Shown here: positions 49,957 to 63,014 of the stretch, one piece after another
Position numbering within the stretch: the stretch's first letter is position 1
Layout: every line of letters starts with the position of its first letter
Source: Limnanthes douglasii subsp. nivea
Taxonomy: Eukaryota; Streptophyta; Magnoliopsida; Brassicales; Limnanthaceae
Length of the DNA stretch: 64,000 bases
Direction of reading: 5' to 3'
Assembly: GCA_036936605.1 (NCBI GenBank)
Contig: JAUPFV010000004.1
Coordinates: forward strand, 69,774,352 to 69,838,351
Position numbers and translations under genes: made by a program
The notes under the pieces: model-generated
Told to the model about the DNA's origin: nothing
Database searches by the model: none
What the model saw: only the letters and a program-made list of their open reading frames with translations

Positions 49957-51391
49957 TCAACAACCAATTTGGGGGGTCACTACTATTGAGATTGGTGGCT
50001 TTAAAAACAGCGTTAATGAATTTTTTTTATTCGATTTTTTGAATTGTTTATCTTGTTCACTATCCTTTAATTGCATAACTTCTCTATTTTTTGACGAAGA
50101 AGATATAGTAAATTGAGAATTATTTGACTGAGAAAAAAATCTACCAAGACTAGGAATAACATTACCCGGTTTTAAACTAATCTTAATATTTGTTGAAACA
50201 TTCGGATACGAATCAGATAAAGAAGTATCGGGAGCACTTTTGTTTTTGTGATATAAATCAGAAATAAAGTACTAAAGAAAATACGAAATTCACGAGTCGT
50301 GAATGAGGAGATAAGAAGATCATATAAAATAAAATCACAAATGATGCAACCTATGTATATAGAAAATGAAAAAGTAATATTCATATTAATCATGTATAAT
50401 TTTTAAAAATAACTGCATCAAAATGATTATGTCAAATTAAATAATTATATATAAGTCAATAATAAAATATACTACATAGTAATGTATATACATGCACAAA
50501 TGACAAAGTTACAAGAAATTTATCTTCAAATTCAGGTAACGAAGAGAGAAATATAATAAAGAATAACCGAAACCAACCAATAAATTGAGTCATGAATGAG
50601 TTTTAGAAAGATTTGCAATGTTCATCAAAAAATTAATTGTTTGCTCGCCAAAAGAGGCGGAATTTAGTTTTCAACAAAACTTCATCAAAAGTGGAAGGAT
50701 TTTTCTTGCTAGAAGGAGGGAACTTGTCAAAAGTAGTACGATTTTATTCTTCATAGCATGGATTGCATCATAAACTGAAGCATTCTTATTGTTAGGTCAA
50801 AGTATTCGCCAGAGGTGGTGATATTTTTATTACTAGTAACAACGGTTGTATTAGGGTAGAAGTATTTTTCTTATTGGGAGCAGAGAACTCGTGAGAAATA
50901 GAAAGACATTTCTTCTTGAAAACTGGCACCACGTCGAATCTTTTTGAGTCTTCGTATCTTTTCCTTGAGAGATTCTTCTAGTTGTGCAGTTTTCCTCCTT
51001 TCTTGATACGAGCATTGATGTCAAGTGATTCTTTTAGTTTTCCAATAGTCGCTTCTGCATAGGTTTGGGTATTTGAAATAGATTATTGGTTTTTATTTTT
51101 TTGTAAATAAAGGTTTATTGAAAACGTTATATGGGCCTAAGATTGAGTATTTGATGAGTAAAATACTGTGATTTTGTGACAAAACTAGCATTTAATAAGA
51201 AGCTGTGATTTTGTGATAAAACTTACATTTTGTGGTTAATTGATCAGAAACTTAATTTGACAGAGGAGGAAAGTCCTCAACATTCAATAAATCCGAAGTG
51301 TTTTCGGAAATAATTTTGGATCTCGTGAAGATAATTTGAAAGGAGGGTGATGGGCGGGTTTTCCTTTGTCGTGGGAGCTCGTCTCCTGCAT
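49957..51391 (-). pseudogene. Decayed minus-strand gene, unit 6, mostly deleted
   Basis: Only the 5' ATG fragment (51391) and the 3' fragments below about 50994 remain; the centre is removed by the 2.9 kb deletion. Confidence 0.35.
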
Positions 51392-51628
51392 TCTTAATAA
51401 TGTGAATAAGGAAATGGTGGTGGTCGGCGCAAAAAAAATTAAGAAAAAAATAAAGACTTCCATTCGGTTAGGTGTTCTACCGAATTAGTAGCTTTTCAAA
51501 GATATATTTTTTTTCCAAAACATATTATTCATAACATGTCACAAAAGCATTTATCTTTTTAAATATTTTAAACATTTAAAAACTATATTAATAGATTAGA
51601 TGTTTTAAAGAAAATGCCTCAAAACAAA

Positions 51629-51637
51629 TTGATATAA
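51629..51637. repeat. 9-bp target sequence, left side of MULE copy 2
   Basis: TTGATATAA, identical in position and sequence to the left duplication of copy 1. The right partner lies beyond the window. Confidence 0.9.
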
Positions 51638-51665
51638 GAGAAAAGTACCCCTAAATACCTTCTCA
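51638..51665 (+). repeat. Left terminal inverted repeat, copy 2
   Basis: The first 28 bases are identical to the left end of copy 1. Confidence 0.65.
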
Positions 51666-51752
51666 ACTATCAAATACCAAGATGGTACCTGTTTTTGGAC
51701 TAGTTTCAAAAACTACCTAGAGCCATAATATGGACAATTATACCCTCTAGGG

Positions 51753-51760
51753 TATAAAAG
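51753..51760 (+). promoter_or_regulatory. TATA box of the Ulp1 gene, copy 2
   Basis: TATAAAAG, 115 bp inside the left end, as in copy 1. Confidence 0.6.
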
Positions 51761-51789
51761 GGGTTATTTTCTTGAAACCCACTTTTTTT

Positions 51790-52780
51790 CACCTTCTAAT
51801 CAGACTTTTAGGTTCCAATTTCCCCCCCCCCCACTTTCACATTTCCAAATTTGAGGAGAGAGAAACACGTTTTACGAGAGCGAAACCAAAAGCCATTTTT
51901 GGAAGGTTACGTACCGGCAAACCACGACTGAATCTGTTTCTGTTCCGATTTTGTTGCCCCTTACCGGCGAACCACCGGCGACTAGTAAGCAACTTCTCTG
52001 TCACTCCTCCGATAGTTTTGACATCCACCGGCGAAAAACCGGCGACAACTAACCAGTTTTTTTCTCTCTGTTCCTTATATCAGGCACCTACCGGCGCACC
52101 AGCACTGTCTCTGTCTCTAGTTCGATATTTGGAACCACAACCGGCGAGCATCCAACTGCGACGAAGTTTCTGTCAAACCGAACAGTCTCCTTCAAACCAA
52201 ATTAGGTATGTGTTCGATTCGTATGCGTTGATGTGTAGGTTTTCGAACCCAATGATAGTCCATGCTATATAATGTGTAATACTCCGGTAGAAACGTAAGG
52301 TCATTTGTTACTGTTGCTCGACTGGACGACGTTACGTGATAGTTGTATTGGTAGTGAGGATGGTGTTGTTGTAATCATTGTGAGGCTGATGTTTTAAGCA
52401 TTGTCAGGCTGATGTTTTAAGCATTGTGAGTTTGCGTAAGGTTGGTCCATGTCTAGCAATATGGGCTTTATTATCTATCAGTACAACTATCAGGTTTATG
52501 AGGCTGATCGTTAACGTGTTAGATCTTGTGTAACAGCTATAGGGATGTTGTTCCAAATGTTGTGAGTGTATGCAGGTATCGTCATACATCTAGCAATGTA
52601 TATTGTATTATATATCAGGGTCTGATAGTAGTTTACATGTAAGACAGCACGTCTAGGGGATAAGTATAAGTTTCAGGTCACTTATACGAATCTTCATAAT
52701 GCAGTGGTTGCTTAGTATTATTGTTTTAGTTACCATGTGAATTACTAACTAGCTTATTATGTGAACGTTGACAGGTTAAA
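51790..52780 (+). other. Spliced 5' leader of the Ulp1 gene, copy 2
   Basis: Same layout as copy 1: ACCGGCGA motifs, then a predicted leader intron 52206-52774. A poly(C) run is four bases longer than in copy 1. A long open frame across the leader (51772-52272) is not kept in copy 1 and starts upstream of any plausible coding exon, so I do not call it. Confidence 0.45.
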
Positions 52781-55700
52781 ATGACAGGAGTATTCTACCG
52801 CTCGGGATTGGTTGGCATAATCAACGTCCTGAGACGAGATATAATCAAAGCTGAACACATCGAGGCTGCTCGCGGAACCCCTTTCTACACCTTCCTCAAA
52901 ACCTCGTACGACCTGAGGAACGAAACTCTGAAGCTTAAAAAGTTCCACCACTTGATCGAGGCGATCTGTGGTTTATACGACGTCAGATGGAAGGCTTTCA
53001 AGATTGGACAAAAGCGTGTAAGGCTGACCAAGAAAGACGTTCAGGCGATCTTTGGCCTGAGACACGGTAACGAAGAGATGCAGATGAGCAAATCAGGTGG
53101 ATTTATCGCTAGGTACGCCGAGGGAGCAGAGTTAGATTCGACTTTGATGAAGAAATAATTTTTGAGTCCAAGGACGAGGAGAAGCGGGCCAACGAACGAC
53201 AAATCAGTGTCAAACGCGTTAATAAAGGTAAATAGAGTATGTTTGAATGTAGTTGTTTTGTAGTTCGTACTGCAGGCTGTGCTGGTTGATGAAATCCAGG
53301 GACATTTTCACATCACTATAAATAGATTGATATAAATAGCAAGCTATGAACACTAACATATCAGAGATAGTGTAACATTAAAAGAACTGTCCATGTAGAC
53401 CTAATTTATAAGATGTAAACATGGATAGCAAGTTGGAATGGACTAAATATCAGACGGTACCAGCATAGATAGCAATGTAGCCAGCGATAGATATCAGAGT
53501 ATGTAACAAATGTAAGTAATGTTATATACGAAACAGAAAACAAAGCCTGATGTATGCAGATCTGTAAAGTATCGGCCTTGAATAGATTGGATATCAGAGG
53601 GTAGCAGCATAGATAGCAATGTAAACGTGTATAGATATCAGAGTATGTTTACAAACAACTATGTTATATATGCAATCATATATCTAATGTCTTATTAGTT
53701 GTGGATGCCTTTAATTGTTCTTTCTGTATTGTTGTTATGATTTTGGATGTTTTTGTAGGAAGCAATCGAGAAAGCAGTTAGAGAAGGAGGGGAGGATGAA
53801 GCGAGCGATGTGGCTAGGCTACTGATACTTTTCATATGCTCGACACTTTTCTTTTCAGTGTCGGGCGATGTAATCGGGTGGATAGCAATCTTCTACGTGG
53901 AGAATCTTGACAAGATAAACGACTATGACTGGTCTGGAGCAATCTTGGATAAGCTTCACAAATCGCTGGACAAATGTATTAAGGCCGGGCATCCTTCAAG
54001 AGTTATCGGATGCGTTGCTTTTCTTTTTGTAAGTATAGCTAGTTATGATCAGCCTGTCTGTTAGGAAAATGTTTATTTTAATAGTTAGTTATGTTCTGTG
54101 CAGCCATTTCTTATGAAGCATATTTCTATAAATGTCGACATACCAAGGCCTTATATAATACCTAGATGTTACAAGTGGTGGGGGCTAGAGGGCAAGGAGT
54201 CGACATTCGAAATGATCCAGATGGTCGGTGAGCTCAGGGACGATGAGGTATGTTGTGGTATAGTAGATATATCGTAGTAGTATAATACATATATCAGTGA
54301 TGATTATAATATTTTGCTGCTAAATGAACATTATACTGTATCTCCTAGGTTGTCTGCGGGGAGTTGGTGTTTACAGCATCGGAATGTTTTGTTTATGGAG
54401 TAAATGATTCGCGGATAAGGTGGGAAGGGGCTGGTGAACCAAGCGAAGAGAGGAGTAGGAAAAGAAAGAAATCTATTGCGAACAGAAGTTCAATAAGGAA
54501 GGAAGATGACGGAGCTGGTAGTAAGAAGATAAGACGTTCAATGATTGAGGTTGAAGATGATGTTACGGTGGGGGAGTTCATTGTGGAGAGGAAGGCAAGA
54601 GTTGGTAAAAACAAAGGGGAGAGGTTGAAGAACCGGAAAAAACGTAGGTCTAGTATGATTCCTAGTTTTGGAGTGCTGTCGCAGTCGGTACTGCGCGACA
54701 GCAAAAAATTGAAAAAAAGGAGCCGGTTGCGGCGGTTGAAAGTTGAGAACAAGAGGCTTAAAACATGCCTTGATGAAAGAAACGAAGAGGTTAGTGCTAG
54801 CATGCTCTCTAAGTACTACTAACATCTGTATGGTTGTTAAAATGAAGTTGTCTATCAATAAAGTATTCTGTAACTATCAGTGTTGTAAATAATGTAACAA
54901 TTTCGTATGCTCGTTTGAATCAGGTTGAAAAATTGAAGAAAGATTTGGAGGACCTTAAAGAAAAGCTGGAGATGGTCGACTCAAGAGTGGATGGTGAGGA
55001 TCAACAACTGCTGTTGACCTTATCCTCGCCATTTTGCCGCTACGATGAGGATGCTACTGAAACCTTAGATGCACGCGTTGCTGAGAAGGTGGTTAAGGAA
55101 ACACTGGTTTACAAAAGAACTCGGAGGCATGTAGTAACTGAAACAGACAAAGCAACGGAAGAAGACGGCGTTGATGGGGAGGATAAAACAGAAGAACAAG
55201 AGGAGCTTGACAAAGCTAAGCAAAAAGAAAAACATTGCTCGGAGGAGGACAAAGAAGAAGTTGATGGAGGGGGTGTTCAATCCGAAACACGTGTTGAACC
55301 AATGGAAGAGAGTACTACACATGATGTTGTTGCTGTTGATGTGTTTAGGAAGCCAAAAGGGACTATCACAAGTGGTTGTGACGCTGGTAATGGGAAACGG
55401 GATGTGGCAGAAGAATTACCACCCCTAACTCATGCTGCCGGTGCGCAAAATGTAGTTTTGGTACCTGCACAGGGACCTGGAGTTGGAAACAACGAGGTTG
55501 AACAGCAGCAGCTGACGGTGGACGGGATTGATTTGTTGGACGAAGTATCAAACGAAGGAACGAAAACAATGGAACGACAGTTGGCGGAGTCGCCAAAAAA
55601 CGTCGATGAAGGAAATAATGCAGAGAGCGGTGAGGACAAAGGAGAAGATGAAATAGTAGTAGCAACTACATTGTTGGAGATAGCAGCAACAGAACAACAG

Positions 55701-57509
55701 GTTCCAGATCCTGTCTCGCACAATGTTGCTGAAGACGTAAGTGGAGTTTAAATTTCTTAGTTGTATTTGAATATCATATATGATTGATAGTTAATCTCGC
55801 AATTAATGGTTTCCTTTGTTATGTTTTTAGGAAGTCGAAACAGCGGAGGCTGAAGACACACGACACTCTAGCTTAGTTGTATTCACTGGCACTGGAACAG
55901 CAGCAAAGTGCGAACAACTATCGCAAGCTGTGTCGCCATTAAAGGTGATACAAATTTTCAAGAGAGCAGATCAATCCGCAGAGAAGATTGAAAATGTGTC
56001 ACAGCTTGAGCCATCTTCGTACGCAACACCACAACAACAGAAAGCAGCATCGAAGGATCATATTGTCCAATCGGTTATACCATTGGCTGAAGATAGCTTT
56101 GTAGACTGCACCCAATCATTTTACGCAGAAGTTGACAAGGCTGTTGAAACTTCAAACGAGAAGAGGCGTACACTGGACTGCATCGAGGAAGACCAAACGG
56201 ACGTTGACGTAAGTAGATATTTGGTATTCTCAATAAACATTTAAAAAGAAATGTTAACAGTTTACTATGCTGCTTTTTTTTAGGTACCCATTGATGACAT
56301 GCCTGGGTTCAACTTACTTACTCCGACGCAGGTTCAACAACATTCAACTGAAGTTGTAGCTTGGCCGTTCCCGACAGAGACAACGAAACTGATCGATGTA
56401 AGTGAGTACGAGAAAGTGCTGAAACTGAAACAGGTAGAAGAACAAGAAGATCCAGAAATATGGTACTTGCCAACAACAGAGTTCTCGTACAGGCTTTCTA
56501 TTAGTGTGACAGAGATAATGGAACTGCCTAACGAAACTCAAGTGGACTTCAAGGTAAAAATATTTTTGGATGTATCAATCGTATTTTAATTGTTAGTCTA
56601 GCAACGTGCCTCTATACGTCTATCAATATTAATTGAAGCAGCTATCATTGTGTCAACCAATAAACCATTGGTTATTATTTCAATTGATTCGATGCTGTAA
56701 TTTTGTTTTAATAGGTAATAGATGCTTGGATATACAAGCTCTTAAAGGATTCAGACTGGAAAGTACCTGTGAAAGGGTTTGATAATAAGTATTCATTCCC
56801 TGTCCCAGCCATTCAAATAACTGGGATTGCAACTGTAAGTTCCCAGTGGATTATTGCTTTCATATTAGGTACATCCCCTTCCTGTATTGATGTCTTAAAT
56901 TTACAGGGGACACTGGCTAAAAAGGGAGATATGTCTGTCATTATGGATAATGTTTTTGAGACAATGAACCCCAACACATATGTCTGTTTCGTCCCCCTAT
57001 GTACTGTAAACACGGAAGGAGTGAACCATTGGACGCTCCTGGTTATAGACATGGAGAATGGGGCTGCCAGAAGCTACAACCCAATGTTGCCGTGGAGCAA
57101 GCACATTCCCGATAAGACGAGAAACACTTCCGATGCTCTGGTAAGGAATTTAAATTCCAAGTTATCTAGTTTGGTTCACTGTCTAGCAATTTATAATAAT
57201 AAAGCTATCAAACTGTGTAGTAATGCCTATCAATGACTTCTACTGTATCTATCAATGCAGTTGTCCTATTGCATGAAGAAGAAATATATACCGCAGGTAA
57301 AAGGTGGGTACAAAATTAAGACCATGTTAAATATCCCACAGCAAAAGAAGCGGAGCTATGGCTGTGGTGTTTTCGTGTGTAAATACGTAGAAGACATTAT
57401 TAAAGACGGTTTTGTTGGACGGCAATATGGTGACGAAATATCGGCAGAAACAAGAGCTAAAATTTTCAAACATTTCTTGAACGATCGTAACACAAACAAA
57501 CGTTGGTAG
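52781..57509 (+). pseudogene. DUF1985-like / Ulp1 protease gene, nonsense in exon 1, copy 2
   Basis: Same ten exons as copy 1: 52781-53227, 53759-54028, 54104-54247, 54349-54789, 54924-55736, 55831-56208, 56284-56553, 56715-56834, 56907-57140, 57261-57509. Codon 126 is TAA (53156-53158) where copy 1 reads TAT. Codon 159, a stop in copy 1, is GGA here. The remaining exons are open, and all splice sites are kept. The protease residues are the same as in copy 1 (His, Asn in place of Asp, Gln, Cys). Any product would be limited to the first 125 residues, or would have to start downstream. Confidence 0.8.
53331..53656 (+). repeat. TAGCAA/TATCAG repeats in Ulp1 intron 1, copy 2
   Basis: Same modules as at 14690-15015, with a few substitutions. 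Confidence 0.7.
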
Positions 57510-58570
57510 TATGTAATTTATATTTTGGTATCCATTGATTAGCATTGGGTGAAGTGTGCAAAACATCTATGATTTATGTTTGTAGACGAAAATTTACATG
57601 TAAACGCATTTTTTACTTGTTGCGGTCGACTGGGAAAAAGTTAACAAAGAACATTCTGTGTAACTTAATCTATCTGATAGAGCCCCTAAAGCTAGCAAGC
57701 AGTATTACTTTAAATACCAGAGTATGTAAAACAAACTATCAGACAGGCTTATTAAATCGCAAACTATGTAAACATATTTGTCAGACCAAATGTATTTTGA
57801 AACGTAATTTTAATGACCGTTGTTTCCATCTCTAGCCACTGTTGAAAGCAACACGCCACCATCTTTTCACAAAATCCACCTTAATAATGAGCCGCTGTTC
57901 GAAAAATTACATGTAGACGAACTAGTTCACATAACTGTTACAGGATTCAGTGTTGTATCCTACAAATTTTGATATGTTGTTACCATTCGCACGGTTAGTG
58001 GTAGTTATATATCTACTATTGGTACATATAAGAGATGTATTAAAAAAGTACCAATAATGCATATATAATAAGAACTATCAATGTTCACCAAATTGTCTAT
58101 CTGGGGTTAAGGAAGGATCTATCTGGGGTTAAGCAGGCAAATATCGTAGTGCGAAACATATCGTAATTTAAAATCATTTTGGTTACGAACCATAAAGTAT
58201 AGTTTTAGATATCTTTCAGAAAAAATAGATAGACCAGATAGGTTTTAAATTTTTAATATAATTTATCTACCATTCAAAATTACTCGCAAATATCATATAA
58301 CAGGTTATTGATGCACAAAATAAAAATATATGGACTGCACAACATGGTTATTGGTAGATAAATGCAATTAATTTGTTGAAAGGACTGATAACCACACACA
58401 TTACTCATTACTACATTAATGTGTTAAAACCATTGGTTAGATTGAACTTGAAAAGACAATGGGTAGATGAAGTAGAATGATTACCTTCATTTAATGTATG
58501 TGTGCCATTAAAGTTGATTTCTGAAAATATGGTTGCTTAAGGGGACTCAGCATTGGGTGCTGGGTTTTGC
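57510..58570. other. Spacer between Ulp1 gene and acidic gene, copy 2
   Basis: Same content as 18869-19928: Ulp1 3' end, transposase fragment, AT-rich DNA. No supported gene. Confidence 0.5.
57661..57876 (-). pseudogene. Duplicated fragment of transposase intron and exon, copy 2
   Basis: Counterpart of 19020-19235, so the internal duplication predates the copying of the element. Confidence 0.75.
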
Positions 58571-58579
58571 TATAAATAG
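58571..58579 (+). promoter_or_regulatory. TATA box of the acidic gene, copy 2
   Basis: TATAAATAG, 105 bp upstream of the ATG at 58676. Confidence 0.6.
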
Positions 58580-58675
58580 AGGGTCATATGTCAACCTATT
58601 ACTCACAAACCTACCAGCAAAGGAAAAAAAAACCCAGAACCTCTACCCTAAGTTCTTACCTCTGCTCCTCCAACC

Positions 58676-59074
58676 ATGGCTCCTTTATCACCCTTCTCCC
58701 CACACCAGTCCAGCGAGGACGCCTGGTCCTCTGACTACTACTCATGTGAGAAGGCCTACAAGCGCACGACAACGTCGGAGTACTCCTCTGACGAAGAAGA
58801 TGATTGGTCGGTCTGGTCTGAGGACCAAGAAGACCCTTATGGATCATGGGATTCTTGGTCCATGGACGACTGTTATCTATCTGACGATGAGAAGCTGCCA
58901 AAAAGGAAAAGGTGTAAGAGCGTTAACCCATTTTGGGATGAGGAAGACGATGATGAAGATGAAGAGGCAGACGACGAGGCCTCTGACGACGAAGAAGATG
59001 ATGAAGATGAAGAAGAAGAAGAAGAAGAAGAAGAAGAAGAGGACGAGGTATCTGATGGAGACGACTCCGATTAG
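58676..59074 (+). CDS. Small acidic protein, full length, copy 2
   Basis: Intronless frame of 132 aa in the context CAACCATGGCT. Same N terminus as copy 1 with two substitutions (S5L and A38S), same basic patch PKRKRCK, then the acidic tail encoded by a shorter GAA/GAT repeat, ending DEVSDGDDSD and TAG. It is the intact version of the gene cut short in copy 1. No known domain recognised. Being kept open in this copy, with a TATA box and good start context, supports a real gene, though low-complexity acidic frames can stay open by chance. Confidence 0.65.
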   Translation: MAPLSPFSPHQSSEDAWSSDYYSCEKAYKRTTTSEYSSDEEDDWSVWSEDQEDPYGSWDSWSMDDCYLSDDEKLPKRKRCKSVNPFWDEEDDDEDEEADDEASDDEEDDEDEEEEEEEEEEEDEVSDGDDSD

Positions 59075-59350
59075 GTTAGAACATTTAGATGTAGTTTCAT
59101 GGCCCTGTTGGTTTTTATTTTGTTGTTTTTAACGTATGTTTATGCTTTTTTGTGGACTGTAACTTGCCCCAACCCTGTGCAGTAGTGTTATTTTTTGACA
59201 GGGTTGGATGATTTAGGGTTGTTTGGACTGTTGCATGATTTTAATGTACAAGTTTCGTTGTATTTTACCTTCGTTATCTAGTCAAACTGGTAAGGTATGG
59301 TATTACAAGGTGCAGTTGAAGGTAGCAGTTTAAGTTGCAGTTATTTCACA

Positions 59351-60521
59351 GAATCGCAATCTATGAACACTAAGATATCGGAGTTATGGTAACATTAAAA
59401 GAACAAACAATGTAAACATAGATAGCAAGGTTGAATCGAGTGGACATCAGAGTATAACAGCATAGGTAGCAAAGATGTTAAATGTAAGCAAAGATGTTAA
59501 AACCAAAACAGAAAACACATTTTGATGTATCTGTCAGATGCAAAATCCAAAAACTATCAATGTTGAATATAGTAGATATCAGAGGGTAGCATCAGAGATA
59601 GCAATGTATACAGGGATAGATACCAGAGTATGTAACAAACATATATGGAACTTGTCATTTCTATAAGGGTACAAAACATAAGTCGAGATACAAAAAGTGC
59701 TTATCTTTTAAATGAATCAGGCATGAATGATTTTAAGTACACCTATAACAAATGTAAGTGAAATATCAGATGGATCTATTTCAAAACAGAAAACATATAT
59801 TGATGTATCTGTCAGATACAAAATCCAGAAACTATCAATGGTTAATATATTTGATATCAGAGGGTTGAAGCATAAATAGCAATGTATACATGGATAGATA
59901 TAAGACTATGTAACAAACAGATATGGACCGTGTAAATTCTTTTAGGGGACAAAGCATATGTTGAGATACAAGAATTGCTTATCTTTGAGATGAATCAGGC
60001 ATGAATGATTTTCAGTACATCTATAACAAATGTAAGTAAAATATCAGATGGATGTAAACCAAAACAGAAAACACGTCTTGATGTATCTGTTAGATGCAAA
60101 ACCCAGAAACTATCAACGTTGAATAGAGTGGATATCAGATGGTAGCAGCATAGCTAGCAATGTATACAGGGGAAGATATCAGAATATGTTTCGAACAGAT
60201 ATGGTTCGTGCCAATTCTATAAGGGTACAAAACATAAGTGGAGATACAAGAAGTGATTATCTCTGAGATGAATATGGCATGGAATATTTGAAGTACATGT
60301 ATACAAATGTAAGTAAAGCATAAGATGAATGTGTACCGAAACAAAAAACATACTTTGATTGTATCTGTTAGATAAAATAGCCCGAAGCTATAAATGTTGA
60401 ATAGAGTATCTACCAGAATATATCCTCAAAGATAGCAATGTATACTCGAATAGATATCGTAGACAGAAAGAAACTAACATGGAACATGTAAATGTTAAAA
60501 GTGTACGAAACATAAGTGGAA
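59351..60521 (+). repeat. Four degenerate 277-bp tandem repeats, copy 2
   Basis: Counterpart of 20735-21905 with the same number of repeats and order. Confidence 0.8.
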
Positions 60522-60580
60522 AGATAAGGACTGCTTATCTTTGAAATGTAAAATGTTACAAAAAAGTAGGTAAATAATGT

Positions 60581-63006
60581 TTAGAACGGAGCATCACATG
60601 ACCTCCTATTATGCCCCGATTTTAAACATCGACCACAACGGGCCTGGCTGCTGGAAACTTCGCCTCTTGATGGAATACGCTTCTTCCTCGGACGCCCGGG
60701 TCGTCTTTTAACGTTAGGGGGCAGCACCAAGGGCTCTCCATCATAATCTGCGCTACTGGATTCACCAAACTCAGTTATAGCCGGTATGTTAAATGAATAG
60801 CTGGACAGGTAATTTTGGGTAGTGAAGAACGGCTCGACCAACGTCATAGGATCCTCGTTTATAGATGCAATTGCAGCCAGTGCATTAGCGCACGGGAAAC
60901 ATTCTTGCTGCCACGAACCGCATGTGCATTTGAAATCCAGTATGTTGACCACCATGACTGGGTCAGATAAAACCTCAAAATATGCGGCAGAAGACTTGCG
61001 AACTAACCATATCCGACTGGATTGTACATTCTCTTTGAACATCTTGTCAAACTCGGGGCACAAATTTGTGTTCCAACTTTGGCCTTCTCCTAAACGTCGA
61101 GACATTTGAGTCATCAAGAGAGCTCTGATCCGGTCGATTAATTCGACTATAGGCAGATGGCACAACTTTTTAATCTGGCCATTGAACGACTCAACAGCAG
61201 TTGATGCCATCGCCCCATACCGTTTGCCTTTCACATATGCCTGAGCCCATTTTTCAGGGGCCAGATTCCTTACAAAGTTTTCAATACGCTTACCGCCTAG
61301 GCGCAAAAACTGAGCATAACGTTCATTAAAAAGATCCACCGTAGGGGCATAAGCACAACTCTTAAACATCACTAGCATATCTTGTTTGTAGACTCTGTTA
61401 GTGTGTTCAAGAGCTTTATTCAAGTTCTGGATAAGATGGAAGATGCAATAAGCGTGGTAGTCAGTCGGATAAAGAGTTGCGACAGCGCTAATAATACCAG
61501 CATGGCGGTCTGAAATGAAAGTTATTTGGCGCCCTAACAGATGAGGTTTTAATTTTTCCAAAAACCAAAACCAGTTGTCCGAGTCTTCACTACCAAATAT
61601 ACCAAAAGCTACGGGGAAAAGACCTGCGGTGGGGAAAATGTATCTTAAAAACAGAACGACAGTAACAGAACGATGTTGAGGTCGACTGTGTAATAGTAAA
61701 CAAAGAACAGTCCATGTAACTAAAATACCAGAGTATGTAATCCAAACTATCAGACAATTCGCATCCTAATCTATCAGACAGGGTCTCCCAATCTAGCAAT
61801 CAATAATAACTAAACTACCAGAGTATGTAATCCTAACTATCAAACAATCTTATTAATTTGCAAACTATGCAAACATATTTATCAGAATAAATGTATATTG
61901 AAACATGTACTGACCGTTGTTTCCATCCTTTGCCACTGCTGAAAGCAACACGCCACCATGCTTCCCATTTAGGTGCGTTCCGTCAACGTACAGTAGAGGG
62001 CGGCACGAATGGAATCCCTGAAGACACGCCCCAAACGCTATAAAACAGCGACGGAAAACATTGCCGGGAGCCAAATCCAGATGACAGTCCGTAGTGATGT
62101 CACGACTCTTTAGCCTCTTGAAGTATGGTTTTAGCAATGCGAAAGAGGTATTGCTATCTCCAAATACAAGGCGACGGGCGTTCTCCAACGCATTCCAAGA
62201 TATACGATATGAAACGTCTAAACCGTAGTCTTGCTTGATGGTGGACTGTATAGTCTTAGCTGTTAAAGAATGGTTGTTCCGTAGAGAATCGTGAATTTCA
62301 TCAGCAATCAAATCGGACGACAGATGCCTGCTTTTCTTCTTTGTGAATACGGGACTGCACGTGTGGGTACTGAAAAATCTTTTAATTGTCATCAACCCGG
62401 TCTTAGAATCCACAGAAGCGTAAAGCCTCCATTGGCAGCCATCCGAATCTTTGTTTACGCAATAAACGGTGATCTTGTTAAATGTATTGTGCATGTACCT
62501 GAACGCAAAACCGTTCTCTAATGCATAACGGGATAAGGATAACCTAAGACCTTGAGCACCGTCTTGAAATGACTGTCCAACACCGATGATAGATTCTGCC
62601 CATGCCGCTGTAGCTAGATGTCTTTTTTTGGGGTTGTAATGGCCAAACAGGTATTGCTTTCACCGCTGGTTCGTTGCATGTGAGAGGATTCTTCGAACAG
62701 TTGAACGGGTTGTTTACGTTTAATGGAGGAGCCTTTATCAGCAACATGTTCTTCGATAAGAAATGACACGCTCTTCAAACGCTCAACATCGAGGTAACAT
62801 TCCAACCCAATGAAATCGGTCTCCTTATTAAAAATACAATTATTCTGAGCACCGCAAGAGTACGTAATGCTGTAGTTTCCTCTAACCAGCCCTTGCCATG
62901 TTTGCTCAACGTACACTTGGAATGACTCGAAGTTTTCAAATTCGGACAGCGGAACAATACCTGTTTCCGTACCAAATTTGAAAATGCACACTCTTGGTTT
63001 AGACAT
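60581..63006 (-). pseudogene. MULE transposase with frameshift, copy 2
   Basis: Coding exons 63006-61915 and 61623-60581, matching copy 1. A run of five G on the plus strand (24014-24018 in copy 1) has four G here (62630-62633). The missing base shifts the frame at about residue 126, inside TTPKK, and the shifted frame ends almost at once. Everything downstream, including the catalytic Asp, Asp and Glu, the SWIM-like finger and the zinc knuckle, is unchanged in the original frame, so the break is recent. Splice sites are intact. Confidence 0.85.
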
Positions 63007-63014
63007 TGTGTACC

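Larger units (their letters stand above)
49052..51637 (+). repeat. Tandem repeat unit 6, deleted and interrupted by MULE copy 2
   Basis: The left part follows unit 5. At about 50994-50997 it jumps from the sequence at 1954 of unit 1 to that at 4874, a loss of about 2919 bp. From there it runs to the MULE insertion at 51637. The right part of the unit, with its RRM gene, would lie beyond the window. Confidence 0.9.

Noticed and set aside
1..51637. The 7.5 kb unit as a retrotransposon
   Set aside because: No long terminal repeats, primer-binding site, reverse transcriptase or integrase; direct head-to-tail order fits tandem duplication.
51772..52272. 166-aa frame in the Ulp1 leader of MULE copy 2
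   Set aside because: Not open in copy 1, spans the predicted leader, and depends on the length of a poly(C) run.
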